Shown here piece by piece: positions 1-11,192 of a DNA stretch of 64,000 nt. Each line of letters starts with the position of its first letter. Position 1 is the first letter of the stretch. Under the pieces are notes generated by a model. That model worked only from the letters and a program-made list of their open reading frames with translations, searched no databases and was not told the DNA's origin. The translations under genes were made by a program, and so were the position numbers. Origin of the DNA: Hyphomonadaceae bacterium. Lineage in GTDB: Bacteria > Pseudomonadota > Alphaproteobacteria > Caulobacterales > Hyphomonadaceae. Location: the NCBI GenBank assembly GCA_022844475.1, contig JALHLR010000003.1:74892-138891 (forward strand), in the 5' to 3' direction.

Positions 1-551
1 TCGAAGAGGTTGACGCGGATGGGAGTGTTCTCGGTCTCGTCGGCGTAGCACGCGATCATGCTTTCGAGTGCGGCCTTGGTGGCGGCGTAGACGCCCCAGA
101 AGGCGCGGGGGCGGGGGACAACGCCGGAGGTGACGAACAGCGCGCGGCCTGCTTCGCTCATGCGCAGAAGCGGGTGGACGGCGCGGATGAGGCGCCAGTT
201 GGAGGTGAAGTTCACCTCGACAGTTTCCTGGAACGCGGCGGGCGAGATGGTCTCCAGCGGGCCGAGAGTACCCAGGACGCCGGCATTGCCGAACAGGCCG
301 TCGAGACGGCCGAAGCGATCGAGCAGGGCGCCGGCGAGACGGTCGATACCGTTCATGTCTCGCATATCCATCGGGATCAGCGTGGCCTTGCGGCCGGTGG
401 CGGCGACGATCTCGTCGTCGAGCTTTGTCAGCGCCTTCTCAGAGCGGGCGGCGGCGATGACGTGGTTGCCGGCTTTCGCGAGTTCCAGGGCTGCGGCGCG
501 GCCAATGCCGCGGGACGCGCCGGTGACGAGGATGATGCGCTGGTCTGTCAT
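1..551 (-). CDS. Short-chain dehydrogenase/reductase (C-terminus beyond window)
   Basis: NAD(P)-dependent oxidoreductase of the SDR family. The reading frame opens with ATG at 551 and stays open to base 1, so about 183 residues are present and the C-terminus lies outside the window. The N-terminus carries the Rossmann motif TGASRGIG (residues 10-17), then an FGNAGVLG segment (the family's NNAG position), a serine in LFVTSG and YAATK (YxxxK) for the catalytic Tyr and Lys. It lies downstream of radA-cvpA-purF on the same strand; an SDR gene after purF is a familiar alphaproteobacterial arrangement, here interrupted by a broken DHFR-like gene. Substrate unknown. Confidence 0.85.
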   Translation of the reverse strand, partial: MTDQRIILVTGASRGIGRAAALELAKAGNHVIAAARSEKALTKLDDEIVAATGRKATLIPMDMRDMNGIDRLAGALLDRFGRLDGLFGNAGVLGTLGPLETISPAAFQETVEVNFTSNWRLIRAVHPLLRMSEAGRALFVTSGVVPRPRAFWGVYAATKAALESMIACYADETENTPIRVNLF

Positions 552-560
552 GGCGGCGGA

Positions 561-1138
561 TTACCGCAATTGGGCGGGAGAGGCCATGGGGGAGGTTCTG
601 GCCGCGGATCGGGCAGGTTCGTAGGTGAGCCTGATCGCCCTCTCGTCGAACGTCTCACTCGCTGTGAGGCGGAGCGGCGGCGTCGGGTCGGCGAAGAGTG
701 GCTTGCCGCGACCCGGCATGACGGGAGGGTAGTCGAGGCAATACTCGTCGATGAGGCCGAGGTCAGTCAGGCTTTGCGCGATGACTGTGCCGGAGACGTC
801 AATCTCTCCGCTATGGCTTGTCTCAAGTCCGCGTACCACCACCTTGGCGTCGCCCGATACCAACCTGGCATTGGGGCCGACTGACTTCAGCGTGCGTGAG
901 ACGACCCATTTCGGCTGGCGTCGCCATGCTGCGCCAAAGTCACGTTCTTCCGGGCCCCAGCCTGCTTGGTCCTCGTCCCGATACTGCATGTTCTGGTACA
1001 TGACACAGCAGTAGATGCGACCGGTCCGGCGGTCCGCCTGTTCGATCCAATGACGAAAGAGCGTCTGATCGGGGCAACCTTGTGGTGGTCGACATAGCCA
1101 TCGAGCGATACGTTCATTCCGAAGACAAACCTAGCCAT
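561..1138 (-). pseudogene. Frameshifted RibD/DHFR-like (dihydrofolate reductase family) gene
   Basis: Two minus-strand frames together make one protein of the dihydrofolate reductase/RibD C-terminal family. The first (from ATG 1138) reads MARFVFGMNVSLDGYVDHHKVAP and then goes out of frame. The second continues with PDQTLFRHWIEQADRRTG, an RRQPKWVVSRTLKSVGPNA block and AQSLTDLGLIDEY, ending at 561. The switch lies at a run of four G on the plus strand (1071-1074); one more G would restore the frame. A few normally conserved positions also look drifted (IYCCVMYQ in place of the usual glycine-containing YGRRMYE-like segment), which favours true decay over a sequencing error. It sits between purF and the SDR gene. 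Confidence 0.72.
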
Positions 1139-1283
1139 GCTGCTGGATCTCCCTCGATGCGGTCAGGACAAGTGCAGCCTGGCAATCGCCGGAAGCGATG
1201 TTGGGTGATAAGCAGGCGGGTCGTCAGCGCATGTTGGCGACAGCGCCGCGACTGCCGAGCAGGGGGCCGGCGATCCAGGGACG

Positions 1284-2786
1284 TCAGTCATCCAGCAGCG
1301 AGAGCTGCTGTTCCTTCGACGCCATGTCGTGATCGCGATCAAGCAGTGGCGTGGGGTAGTCTCCCGTAAAACAGTGGTCGGCGAATTGGGGGGCGCTGTC
1401 GTTTCGCTTGCCCTGGCCGAGGGCTTCGTAAAAGCCGCTCAGGGAGATGAAGGAGAGGCTGTCCACTTTCAGGTAGCGCTTCATCTGGTCGATAGTCATG
1501 GAGGAGGCGATCAGTTCCTCCTTCGAGGGCATGTCGATTCCGTAGAAGTCGGGGTGTTTGATCGGGGGACTGGCAACGCGGAAATGGATCTCGCTGGCGC
1601 CGGCATCGCGGATCATCTGGACGATGCGTTGCGAGGTGTTGCCGCGCACAATGCTGTCGTCGACGAGGACGACGCGCTTGCCCTCAAGGATGGGACGGTT
1701 CGGCGCGTGCTTGCGCGAGATGGAGCGCTGGCGGCCCGACTGCGTCGGCTGGATGAAGGTGCGACCGACATAATGGTTGCGGATGATGCCGAAGCCGAAG
1801 GGGATGCCGGACGCTTCCGCGTAGCCGAGGGCTGCCGGGTTGCCGCCATCGGGCACGGGGCAGATCAGGTCGGCGTCGACATGGGACTCGCGGGCCAGGA
1901 CGCGACCGAAGCGCTCGCGCGTCTCGTAGACGGACTGGCCATGCATGATCGAGTCAGGGCGGGCAAAGTAGACATATTCGAAGACGCAGGGCGTGGCGCG
2001 CACATGCGGGAACGGCATCAGGCTCTCGACGCGTTCGCGGTCGATAACGACAACTTCGCCGGCTTCGATGTTGCGGACGAAGGAGGCGCCGATAGCGTCA
2101 AGCGCACAGGTTTCCGAGCAGAGCACGGGGGCGCCATCGATCTCACCAAGGACAAGGGGGCGCAGGCCCCACGGGTCGCGCGCGCCGATAAGCTTATCAT
2201 TGGTGAGCGCGACGATGGCGTAGCCGCCCTGGAGCTGGCGCAGGGCGTCGATGAAGCGATCCTCGATCCGGTTGCGCATGGAGCGGGCGGTGAGCTGAAG
2301 AACAACCTCGGTGTCCATCGTGGATTGGAAGATCGCGCCGTTCTGGACAAGATCGTGGTGGATGGCGCGTGCGTTGGTGAGGTTGCCGTTGTGCGCGATG
2401 GCCAGGCCGCCATGGGCTAGGTCGGCATAGATCGGCTGGATGTTGCGCAAGACGACGCGGCCGGAGGTGGAGTAGCGGTTATGGCCGATGGCGGCCCGGC
2501 CGGGCAGGCGTTCGACAGCGCCGCCATCGTGGCTGAAGCTGTCGCCGACGAGGCCCATGTGACGCTCGGATCGGAAGGTGCCGCCCTTGCCGTCGAAGGT
2601 GACGATGCCGCAAGCTTCCTGCCCGCGATGCTGCAGGGCGTGGAGGCCAAGGGCGGTTAGGATGGCGGCGTCGTCGCGCCCGAAGACGCCGAACACACCG
2701 CACTTGTGGCCCATTCCGTCTTTTTTGCCGGGACGGAAATCGTCGTCGTCCAGTCCGGGGTCGAAGAACGGGTCTGGACTGGCCAA
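1284..2786 (-). CDS. purF: Amidophosphoribosyltransferase
   Basis: First committed enzyme of de novo purine synthesis: PRPP plus glutamine gives 5-phosphoribosylamine. 500 residues, the usual family length. The class-II glutamine amidotransferase domain starts at Cys29 in KCGVFGVFG after a propeptide that is normally cleaved; LQHRGQEACGIV follows. The phosphoribosyltransferase half has the PRPP loop VVLVDDSIVRGNTS at about residues 368-382. The start appears to be TTG at 2786, with GGAG six bases upstream; the next ATG (2714) would leave only four residues before the catalytic Cys. It is 20 bases after cvpA and belongs to the radA-cvpA-purF operon. Confidence 0.97.
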   Translation of the reverse strand: MASPDPFFDPGLDDDDFRPGKKDGMGHKCGVFGVFGRDDAAILTALGLHALQHRGQEACGIVTFDGKGGTFRSERHMGLVGDSFSHDGGAVERLPGRAAIGHNRYSTSGRVVLRNIQPIYADLAHGGLAIAHNGNLTNARAIHHDLVQNGAIFQSTMDTEVVLQLTARSMRNRIEDRFIDALRQLQGGYAIVALTNDKLIGARDPWGLRPLVLGEIDGAPVLCSETCALDAIGASFVRNIEAGEVVVIDRERVESLMPFPHVRATPCVFEYVYFARPDSIMHGQSVYETRERFGRVLARESHVDADLICPVPDGGNPAALGYAEASGIPFGFGIIRNHYVGRTFIQPTQSGRQRSISRKHAPNRPILEGKRVVLVDDSIVRGNTSQRIVQMIRDAGASEIHFRVASPPIKHPDFYGIDMPSKEELIASSMTIDQMKRYLKVDSLSFISLSGFYEALGQGKRNDSAPQFADHCFTGDYPTPLLDRDHDMASKEQQLSLLDD

Positions 2787-2806
2787 TGGCGACTCCGGGT
2801 CGATCG

Positions 2807-3355
2807 TTACTGGGTCGTTTGGGCGTTAGCTGGCGCAGCGTCAGCCGGGCCGGTGAAGACCTCGATCACGCCAGTCAGCCCGCCGCCGACCAGGCCGGCA
2901 GCGCTGTCCAGATATGGGTAGGTGTTGCTCTTGGCAATCTCCGGCGGCTCTTCTCCGGGCCGCACGACAAGATGCAGCAGTACGACGAAGCCGATACAGG
3001 CGAGAACAGCCTTGGCGACGCCCAGTCCGGCGCCGGCAAGCCGGTCGAACAGGCCGATTTCGGGCGAATCATTGAACAGGCGCGACAGCCTCGCCCCAAG
3101 GAAGGCGGCGAGGGCGTAGGACACCAGGAAACCCACCAGAAACAGGATCATGGCCGGAACGATCGAGGGTTCGTCTGGCGAGATCATGTTCTTGAGCGGC
3201 TGCTGGCCAAACCGGATACAGAGCCAGGCGACAAGCAGGCCAACGATAAAGGCGAGGATCGAGAACGTCTCGCGGATGAGGCCGCGGCCCGCCGACATCA
3301 CGGCGGACAGGACGATCACGGCAAGTATGATGACATCGAAGACCCAGGGGGGCAT
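2807..3355 (-). CDS. cvpA: CvpA family membrane protein
   Basis: Small inner-membrane protein of the CvpA (colicin V production) family; exact role unknown, classically found beside purF. 182 residues from ATG 3355, which has GAGGG upstream and lies 13 bases after the radA stop; a longer frame begins at 3424 but would overlap radA and add a non-conserved leader. Four hydrophobic stretches are visible: around residues 5-22, 29-50, 68-95 and 105-125. The family's SAGRGLIRE segment sits after the first helix. Middle gene of radA-cvpA-purF. Confidence 0.9.
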   Translation of the reverse strand: MPPWVFDVIILAVIVLSAVMSAGRGLIRETFSILAFIVGLLVAWLCIRFGQQPLKNMISPDEPSIVPAMILFLVGFLVSYALAAFLGARLSRLFNDSPEIGLFDRLAGAGLGVAKAVLACIGFVVLLHLVVRPGEEPPEIAKSNTYPYLDSAAGLVGGGLTGVIEVFTGPADAAPANAQTTQ

Positions 3356-3368
3356 CGCAACAGACCCT

Positions 3369-4745
3369 CTACTCGGACCCCCCGCCAAGCACGTCCACGA
3401 GGTCCTGCAGTCTGGATAGCCCATGGACGGTCATGCCGTCGACCGTCTCCGGCGCCCCCGCGGGCACAAAAGCTGTCGTGAATCCAAGGCGCGCCGCTTC
3501 CCTGAGTCGCGGTTCGAGGCGACCCACGGGGCGAATCGCACCGGAGAGGGCGACTTCGCCGAAGAAGACCGCACCTTTCGGGAAGGGCCTGTCGAGCAGG
3601 GCCGATGCCGCGGCGGCGGCCGCGGCGAGATCGCCGGCCGGCTCGGTGATCCGGTAGCCGCCGGAGACGCTGAGATAGACGTCGCGCATGCCGAAGCGGA
3701 GGCCGCAGCGGGCGTCGAAGACAGCGAGCAGCATCGCGAGGCGGGCCGAGTCCCAACCGACGATGGAGCGCCGCGGATTGCCGGCGGCTTCGGGGCCGGC
3801 AAGGGCCTGCACTTCAGCGAGCACCGGGCGCGAACCTTCCATCGCGGCGAAGACGGCACGACCGGAGGTTTCGGTGTCGGCGCCGGCGAGGAACATGGCG
3901 GAGGGGTCGCGCGCGGCCGTGAGACCGAGTTCGCCCATTTCGAAAACGCCGATCTCGTCGGTGGGGCCGAAGCGGTTCTTGACCGAGCGGAGGATGCGGA
4001 ACTGGTGGCCCCGCTCGCCCTCGAAATAGAAGACGGCGTCGACCATGTGCTCAAGCACACGCGGGCCGGCGATCTGTCCGTCCTTGGTGACGTGGCCAAC
4101 GAGGATAACAGCAGCGCCGGTCTTCTTGGCGAAGCGGGTGAGTTCCTGCGCGCAGGCGCGGACCTGACCAACCGAGCCGGGGGCGGCTTCGAGGCTGTCG
4201 GACCAGAGCGTCTGCACAGAGTCGATGACGATCACTTCGGGAGCCGCGGCCTTCAGCGCCTTCAGGATAGAGCGCAGGTCTGTCTCGGCGGCGAGCTGCA
4301 CAGGCGAGTTGCTGACGCCGAGCCGGCGGGCGCGGCCCTGGATCTGGGAGATCGCTTCCTCGCCTGAGATGTAGACAGCTTTCACGCCGGCCTTGCCCAT
4401 AGCGGCGGCGGCCTGCAGCAACAATGTGGACTTGCCGATGCCTGGGTCACCGCCGACAAGGACGGCGGAAGAGCGCGCGATGCCGCCGCCGAAGACCCGG
4501 TCGAGCTCGGGGATGCCGGTGGAGATGCGCGGCGGTGGCGGGTCTGCGCTGTCGAGGGGCGCGAATTCGACCGTGCCGGTGCGTGTCTTTGCGCCGGACT
4601 TGGGCGCTTCAAGTCCGCCCGGGGGCGAGGCGATGCTTTCCTCGACCAGCGAATTCCAAGCGCCGCACGCTTCGCAGCGACCGGACCATTTGGCATGGGC
4701 CGCCCCGCAGGACTGACAGACATAGGCGGTCGTGGGCTTTGCCAT
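3369..4745 (-). CDS. radA: DNA repair protein RadA
   Basis: RecA-like ATPase that promotes branch migration and recombinational repair. 458 residues. An N-terminal zinc finger uses C10, C13, C24 and C27; Walker A is GGDPGIGKST (98-107, Lys105); the RadA-specific KNRFGPTDEIGVF motif lies near residue 257; and the C-terminal third is the Lon-protease-like domain (RSIVGWDSARLAML onward). First gene of the minus-strand operon with cvpA and purF. The 154 bases upstream are shared with the divergently transcribed cysK. No SOS box of the type found at ssb and uvrA is visible here. Confidence 0.97.
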   Translation of the reverse strand: MAKPTTAYVCQSCGAAHAKWSGRCEACGAWNSLVEESIASPPGGLEAPKSGAKTRTGTVEFAPLDSADPPPPRISTGIPELDRVFGGGIARSSAVLVGGDPGIGKSTLLLQAAAAMGKAGVKAVYISGEEAISQIQGRARRLGVSNSPVQLAAETDLRSILKALKAAAPEVIVIDSVQTLWSDSLEAAPGSVGQVRACAQELTRFAKKTGAAVILVGHVTKDGQIAGPRVLEHMVDAVFYFEGERGHQFRILRSVKNRFGPTDEIGVFEMGELGLTAARDPSAMFLAGADTETSGRAVFAAMEGSRPVLAEVQALAGPEAAGNPRRSIVGWDSARLAMLLAVFDARCGLRFGMRDVYLSVSGGYRITEPAGDLAAAAAAASALLDRPFPKGAVFFGEVALSGAIRPVGRLEPRLREAARLGFTTAFVPAGAPETVDGMTVHGLSRLQDLVDVLGGGSE

Positions 4746-4899
4746 GAGCGTGGTTCTGGCAGGTTGGTCGATTTATGGCCAGTCCGCGTCGTCCGTCGCC
4801 CCGGCCCCATGAGTAAAGCTGATGAGGCTGCAGAGCGATGTTCATGTTGCTTCGACGCCGCTGCGGAGTAGCTTCCCTACAATCACGAGGTGCAACACA

Positions 4900-5949
4900 A
4901 TGACGCGCTACAACGCCATCACGGAAACCGTCGGCCGGACGCCGGTAGTGAGGATCAATCGTCTGGCGCCCGAAGGTGTCAACCTCTGGGTAAAAATCGA
5001 GTCGTTCAACCCGCTTGGGTCCGTGAAGGACAGGCTGGCGCTGGGCGTGATCGAGGCTGCCGAGAGATCGGGTGAGCTGAAGCCGGGGCAGACAGTGGTC
5101 GAGATGACGTCGGGCAATACCGGCATCGGCCTGTCGATGGTGTGCGCCGCCAAGGGATACCCGCTGGTGATCGTGATGCCGGAGAGCTTCTCGGTGGAAC
5201 GGCGGAAGCTGATGCGGTTCCTCGGCGCGAAAGTGCTGCTGACGCCGGCGGCGTTGCGTGCGACGGGCGCCATCAACAAGACGATCGAGCTGGCGAAGGC
5301 ACATGACTGGTTCATGACGCGGCAGTTCGAGAACGACGCGAACCCGGCCTATCACGAAAAGACGACCGGGCCGGAGATCATTGCCGACTTCAAGGATATC
5401 GGACTCGACTATTTCGTAACGGGGTTCGGCACGGGAGGCACGCTGAATGGTGTCACGCGCGTGCTCACGCGGGAGAGCCCACGGACAAAGATCGTGGTGT
5501 GCGAGCCGTCTGACGCGCCGATGTTGTCGAGCGGACAGTCTCAGCAGCGCAATCCTGATGGCACGGCAGCGGCGGGGCACCCGGCGTGGAAGCCGCATCC
5601 GATGCAGGGCTGGTCGCCGGACTTCATCCCCAAGCTGACGGGCGAGGTGGACCTGTCGCGCGTGCACAAGATCCTGACCGTGTCGAACCCGGATGCGATG
5701 AAGTGCAGCCAGGAACTCGCGACCAAGGAAGGCATCTTCGTGGGCATCACGTCGGGCGCGACGTTTGCGGCGGCGGTAGAAGTCGCGAAGTCGGCGCACA
5801 AGGGGGCAAATGTGCTGGCCATGCTGCCGGACACGGGCGAGCGCTATCTATCGACGCCGCTGTTCGCCAACGTTCCGGCCGAGATGACGCCCGAAGAGCT
5901 GGAGATCGTGAAGTCGACGCCCTATGCGCATCCGGTCGCAGCGGCTTAG
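4900..5949 (+). CDS. cysK: Cysteine synthase (O-acetylserine sulfhydrylase)
   Basis: PLP enzyme making cysteine from O-acetylserine and sulfide. 349 residues from ATG 4900, preceded by CGAGG; a longer frame from 4822 adds 26 residues that do not resemble the family. The Schiff-base lysine is K43 in LGSVKDR. The substrate-binding TSGNTG loop and the phosphate-binding GFGTGGT loop are intact. Length is somewhat above the usual 310-320, with extra sequence in the SSGQSQQRNPDGT to HPMQGW region and at the C-terminus. It is a single gene, divergent from radA. Cystathionine beta-synthase-like activity cannot be excluded from sequence alone. Confidence 0.92.
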   Translation: MTRYNAITETVGRTPVVRINRLAPEGVNLWVKIESFNPLGSVKDRLALGVIEAAERSGELKPGQTVVEMTSGNTGIGLSMVCAAKGYPLVIVMPESFSVERRKLMRFLGAKVLLTPAALRATGAINKTIELAKAHDWFMTRQFENDANPAYHEKTTGPEIIADFKDIGLDYFVTGFGTGGTLNGVTRVLTRESPRTKIVVCEPSDAPMLSSGQSQQRNPDGTAAAGHPAWKPHPMQGWSPDFIPKLTGEVDLSRVHKILTVSNPDAMKCSQELATKEGIFVGITSGATFAAAVEVAKSAHKGANVLAMLPDTGERYLSTPLFANVPAEMTPEELEIVKSTPYAHPVAAA

Positions 5950-6034
5950 GCGCACGCATCGACGTCATGTCGTCTTTTCGCGCTGAACGATCCGGCGCGG
6001 CGTGGTAGCTCATGCGCATCGGAAAGGTGTATTC

Positions 6035-7438
6035 ATGCGTGATGCGGGTATGGCGGCGTTGTACGCGCGTGTTGCGGAGTATGCAGCGCACCGGCGGGCG
6101 GGGGATGACGAGCGCCGGCATGCGCCGGACCATTCCTATGAGGCGCAAGTCAAGAGGTTTGCACTGGACCTGTCGCGCGAGGGCGTCCCTGCGGAGCAGG
6201 TGATCAGCGAGCTGATCGACATTACCGAACCCGGTCTCGCGGCGATGACGGGGCCGCGTTTCTTTGGCTGGGTCATAGGCGGCAGCAATCCGGTCGGCGT
6301 TGCAGCGGATTGGCTGACGTCCGCATGGGGACAAAACACGGCCAACCACTTCGCAACACCTTCGGCTTCGGCCGCCGAGGCGGCTGCGGCCGCGGCTTTG
6401 CTGGAGCTGATGGATTTGCCCCGCGAGTCGTCAGTGGGGTTCGTGACGGGTGCGACTATGGCGGGCTTCACCTGTCTTGCGGCTGCGCGCTCCGAAATGC
6501 TCCAGCGTGCGGGGTGGGATATTGAGTCCGAGGGGATGGCGGGATCACCGCCGATCACAGTCATCCTAGGCGCGGAGGCGCATTCGACCATCTTCGCGGG
6601 GCTGAAGTATCTCGGATTTGGGGAGCGTCGGCTGATGACGGTCGACGTCGACGCAAATGGAGCGATTCTGGCGGATGCGGCCGTAGCCGCGATCAATTCA
6701 GCAAGTGGGCCGGTGATCGTGATCGCGCAGGCGGGACATATCAATTCGGGATCGTTCGATCCGTTCAGGGAGATAGCGGCAGCATGCCGAGCGAAGAACG
6801 CGTGGTTGCACATTGATGGCGCTTTCGGACTATGGGCGCGGGCGACAGAGACGCATCGCAAGCTGGGCGACGGGATAGAGCTTGCGGATTCCTGGTCGGT
6901 TGACGGGCACAAATGGCTTCAGACGCCGTATGACTCCGCCTATGCGATCGTGAAGCATCGCGAGGCGCACGTTCGCGCGATGCAGATCGCGGCGAGTTAT
7001 CTGCCGAGCGCAGGTTACGGCGTTCGCGTTCCGGCGGATTATGTGCCTGAGCTGTCGCGGCGGGCGCGCGGGTTTGCGACATGGGCGATGATCAGGCTGC
7101 TGGGGCGGCGGGGGATTGCGGAGATGGTTTCGCGGCATTGCGCGCTGGCGCGGCGGATGGCGCTGCTCCTGGCGGCGGGAGGGGCTGAGATTCTCAACGA
7201 TGTGGTGCTGAACCAGGTCGCGGTGCATTTCGGCAGCGATGCCGAGACGCAGGCGACGATTGCGAAGGTACAGGCGGATGGCGTGTGCTTTGTGGGCGGC
7301 GCACAGTGGCGCGGGCGGCAAGTGATGCGCGTGTCGGTGACGAATGAGAACACAACCGAGGCGGATGCGGAGCGCTCGGTGGCTGCGATGCTGGCGGCAT
7401 GGATGGCCGTGCGGGGCAGAGCTACATCGGCCGGTTGA
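6035..7438 (+). CDS. Pyridoxal-dependent (group II) decarboxylase family protein
   Basis: Member of the group II PLP decarboxylases (relatives of glutamate, aromatic-amino-acid and tyrosine decarboxylases). 467 residues from ATG 6035, which has GGAAAGG upstream; a frame from 6002 adds an unlikely 11-residue leader. The cofactor lysine is K293 in SVDGHKWLQ. The histidine that stacks on PLP is in LGAEAHSTI and the aspartate pairing with the ring nitrogen is in WLHIDGAFG. The substrate cannot be told. The 3' end overlaps the convergent lipoprotein gene by 17 bases. Confidence 0.88.
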   Translation: MRDAGMAALYARVAEYAAHRRAGDDERRHAPDHSYEAQVKRFALDLSREGVPAEQVISELIDITEPGLAAMTGPRFFGWVIGGSNPVGVAADWLTSAWGQNTANHFATPSASAAEAAAAAALLELMDLPRESSVGFVTGATMAGFTCLAAARSEMLQRAGWDIESEGMAGSPPITVILGAEAHSTIFAGLKYLGFGERRLMTVDVDANGAILADAAVAAINSASGPVIVIAQAGHINSGSFDPFREIAAACRAKNAWLHIDGAFGLWARATETHRKLGDGIELADSWSVDGHKWLQTPYDSAYAIVKHREAHVRAMQIAASYLPSAGYGVRVPADYVPELSRRARGFATWAMIRLLGRRGIAEMVSRHCALARRMALLLAAGGAEILNDVVLNQVAVHFGSDAETQATIAKVQADGVCFVGGAQWRGRQVMRVSVTNENTTEADAERSVAAMLAAWMAVRGRATSAG

Positions 7439-7898
7439 GAACCTGCTGCGCGTCATACGTGCCGGGATCGGCAGGCTTGGCGCCTCGACCCATCAGGATT
7501 TCAAGCGTCGTCTCGTACTGCCGGCTATCGCCGCCAAAATTGAAACCGACGCCTACCCCAATGCTGGAGCCGAAGGAGCCGCTTGAGCCGCCGATTCCGA
7601 TGGTCGGGCCTGTCGGGCTGTAGCTGCCGTCTGCAAGGTCGGTGTAGCGACTGACGACGTTGAACCAATGGTAGCCGTTCTGGACCGTGAGTTCGGCAGC
7701 TCGGCGGAGGGCCATGTCCTCGACCTGCGGGCCCTTGAGATCCGGGTTGCCGCGGAAGGAGACGCGGTAGCGTTCCTGCTCGAGGCGTTGTTCACGATAG
7801 CCCATCTCGCTCGCGTTGGCTGCGGGCACATAGCGTGTCGGCGCGCTGGTGCAGGCGGCGAGGCTGAGCAGGGCGAGGGCGGCGATCATGCGTTTCAT
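7422..7898 (-). CDS. CC0125/CC1285-family lipoprotein
   Basis: Small predicted lipoprotein of 158 residues, of a family typical of Caulobacterales and relatives; function unknown. From ATG 7898 there is a signal peptide with lipobox LAAC (Cys16). The following YREQRLEQERYRVSFRGNPD and LRRAAELTVQNGYHWFNVV segments are the family's recognisable core. The C-terminal part is glycine/serine-rich (GIGGSSGSFGSSIGVGVGF). A longer frame back to 8021 is not needed. It is convergent with the decarboxylase. Confidence 0.8.
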   Translation of the reverse strand: MKRMIAALALLSLAACTSAPTRYVPAANASEMGYREQRLEQERYRVSFRGNPDLKGPQVEDMALRRAAELTVQNGYHWFNVVSRYTDLADGSYSPTGPTIGIGGSSGSFGSSIGVGVGFNFGGDSRQYETTLEILMGRGAKPADPGTYDAQQVLNRPM

Positions 7899-7959
7899 GG
7901 CGGTTCTCCGTCCCGGATAAACTAGCCTGAATCCTGTCCTGATCCAGCAGGCCGACTGT

Positions 7960-8340
7960 TCAGGAAAGCGGCTTGTAGAAATGGATGCCGTGGCCGTTGG
8001 GGTCGTACACGCCAAACTCACGCATGCCCCACGGGGTGTCGCAAGGGCTAGCTGTCAGGCTGAGTCCCCGTCGGCCGGTGCATTCTGCACGCAGTGCGTC
8101 GGGATCGTCGACGAGAAGGCGATAGCCGGGAGCGTCATTACCGGGGGCAGGAAAGTGGCGGTCATCTTGCCACTGCAGGTAGAGCTCCACGCCGTCGCGG
8201 CTGATCCCGGCATGCCGGATGGGTGCGCCGCCTTCATCGAACGCGCAGGTGAAACCCAAACGTTCGACATACCACTGGACTGTCGTGCCCACGTCGCGAG
8301 CGCCGAGGACCGGCTGGACGGCCATGAGGATTGCGGCCAT
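7960..8340 (-). CDS. VOC-family (glyoxalase/bleomycin-resistance-like) protein
   Basis: Vicinal-oxygen-chelate fold protein of 126 residues with two beta-alpha-beta-beta-beta units: QPVLGARDVGTTVQWYVERLGF at the start and VYDPNGHGIHFYKPL at the end. Most similar in feel to bleomycin-resistance/glyoxalase-like proteins. ATG 8340 has AAGGA seven bases upstream; a TTG six bases earlier is possible. It begins 11 bases after the mutB stop and so is probably cotranscribed. Despite that position it lacks the look of methylmalonyl-CoA epimerase, which is also a VOC protein. Ligand unknown. Confidence 0.78.
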   Translation of the reverse strand: MAAILMAVQPVLGARDVGTTVQWYVERLGFTCAFDEGGAPIRHAGISRDGVELYLQWQDDRHFPAPGNDAPGYRLLVDDPDALRAECTGRRGLSLTASPCDTPWGMREFGVYDPNGHGIHFYKPLS

Positions 8341-8351
8341 CCCCAAGTCCT

Positions 8352-10547
<2,196 letters not shown>

Positions 10548-10781
10548 AGACGCTCCGGGCTCGGGACTCGGCTTGTTTCCTAGCACCACGATCATCAGCC
10601 ATGAAGCCTTCGCACGTGCGAAGCAGTCAGCCTGCGTTCATCCGGCACACCTCATTACAAAGCTCACGAACCCGCGCGCTGCGACGGAGGCCTGCCCAGC
10701 TGCCGTTGAAGGTTGCGATTGGCTAGCTTACCGGGCGATCACGGGGAACAAACACCCGAAAGGGGAATGGAGAGACACTTC

Positions 10782-11087
10782 ATGAGATTCATGACATTTG
10801 CTGCTGCCACGCTGGTTGCGGTTTTGGCGGCAGGCAGCGCGATGGCGCAGCCGGGCGGCACGCCCCCGACACCGGAACAGCGCGAGGCGCGCTTTGTTGC
10901 GGCTGACGCGAACAAGGACGGCAAGCTGGACAAGGCTGAGTTTGTCTCCAGCCTTCCAGAGCGCGCTCAGGCGATGGCGGACCAGATCTGGTCCAGCCGT
11001 GTTGATGCGGACGGCGATGGCTTTGTTACCAGAGAACAGTTCCTCGCCCTTCGCATGGGTCCAGCGGGTGGCGGCGGCGGCCAGTAA
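10782..11087 (+). CDS. Small secreted EF-hand protein
   Basis: 101 residues from ATG 10782. A signal peptide ends around AGSAMAQ (about residue 22). Two EF-hand calcium loops follow: DANKDGKLDKAEF and DADGDGFVTREQF, with Asp/Asn at positions 1, 3 and 5 and Glu or Gln at position 12 (the second loop ends in Gln, which may weaken binding). The C-terminus is Gly-rich. Likely a periplasmic calcium-binding protein. A good intrinsic terminator follows at 11111-11147. Confidence 0.8.
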   Translation: MRFMTFAAATLVAVLAAGSAMAQPGGTPPTPEQREARFVAADANKDGKLDKAEFVSSLPERAQAMADQIWSSRVDADGDGFVTREQFLALRMGPAGGGGGQ

Positions 11088-11110
11088 GGCCTGCGGGCTT
11101 TAGGCACAGG

Positions 11111-11147
11111 ACGGCCGGTGGTGACTTGGCCGGCTGTTTTGTTTTTT
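11111..11147 (+). terminator. Intrinsic terminator after the EF-hand gene
   Basis: ACGGCCGG (11111-11118) pairs with CCGGCTGT (11130-11137) around an 11-base loop, with one G-T wobble, and is followed directly by a T-rich run to 11147. It lies 24 bases past the EF-hand stop codon. Confidence 0.82.
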
Positions 11148-11192
11148 GGACCGGGCCTTGCTATGCCGGTGACATAGACAAGGGAGCGAGAG

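Noticed and set aside
1329-2420. 363-codon plus-strand frame inside purF
   Set aside because: It is antisense to the clearly conserved purF and has no family features; long antisense frames are common at this G+C content.
4609-5799. 396-codon minus-strand frame spanning cysK and the radA 5' region
   Set aside because: Arg/His-rich composition typical of a shadow frame; crosses two real genes.
7960-8340. VOC protein as methylmalonyl-CoA epimerase
   Set aside because: Position after mutB is tempting, but the N-terminal motif and metal-ligand pattern fit the bleomycin-resistance-like group instead.
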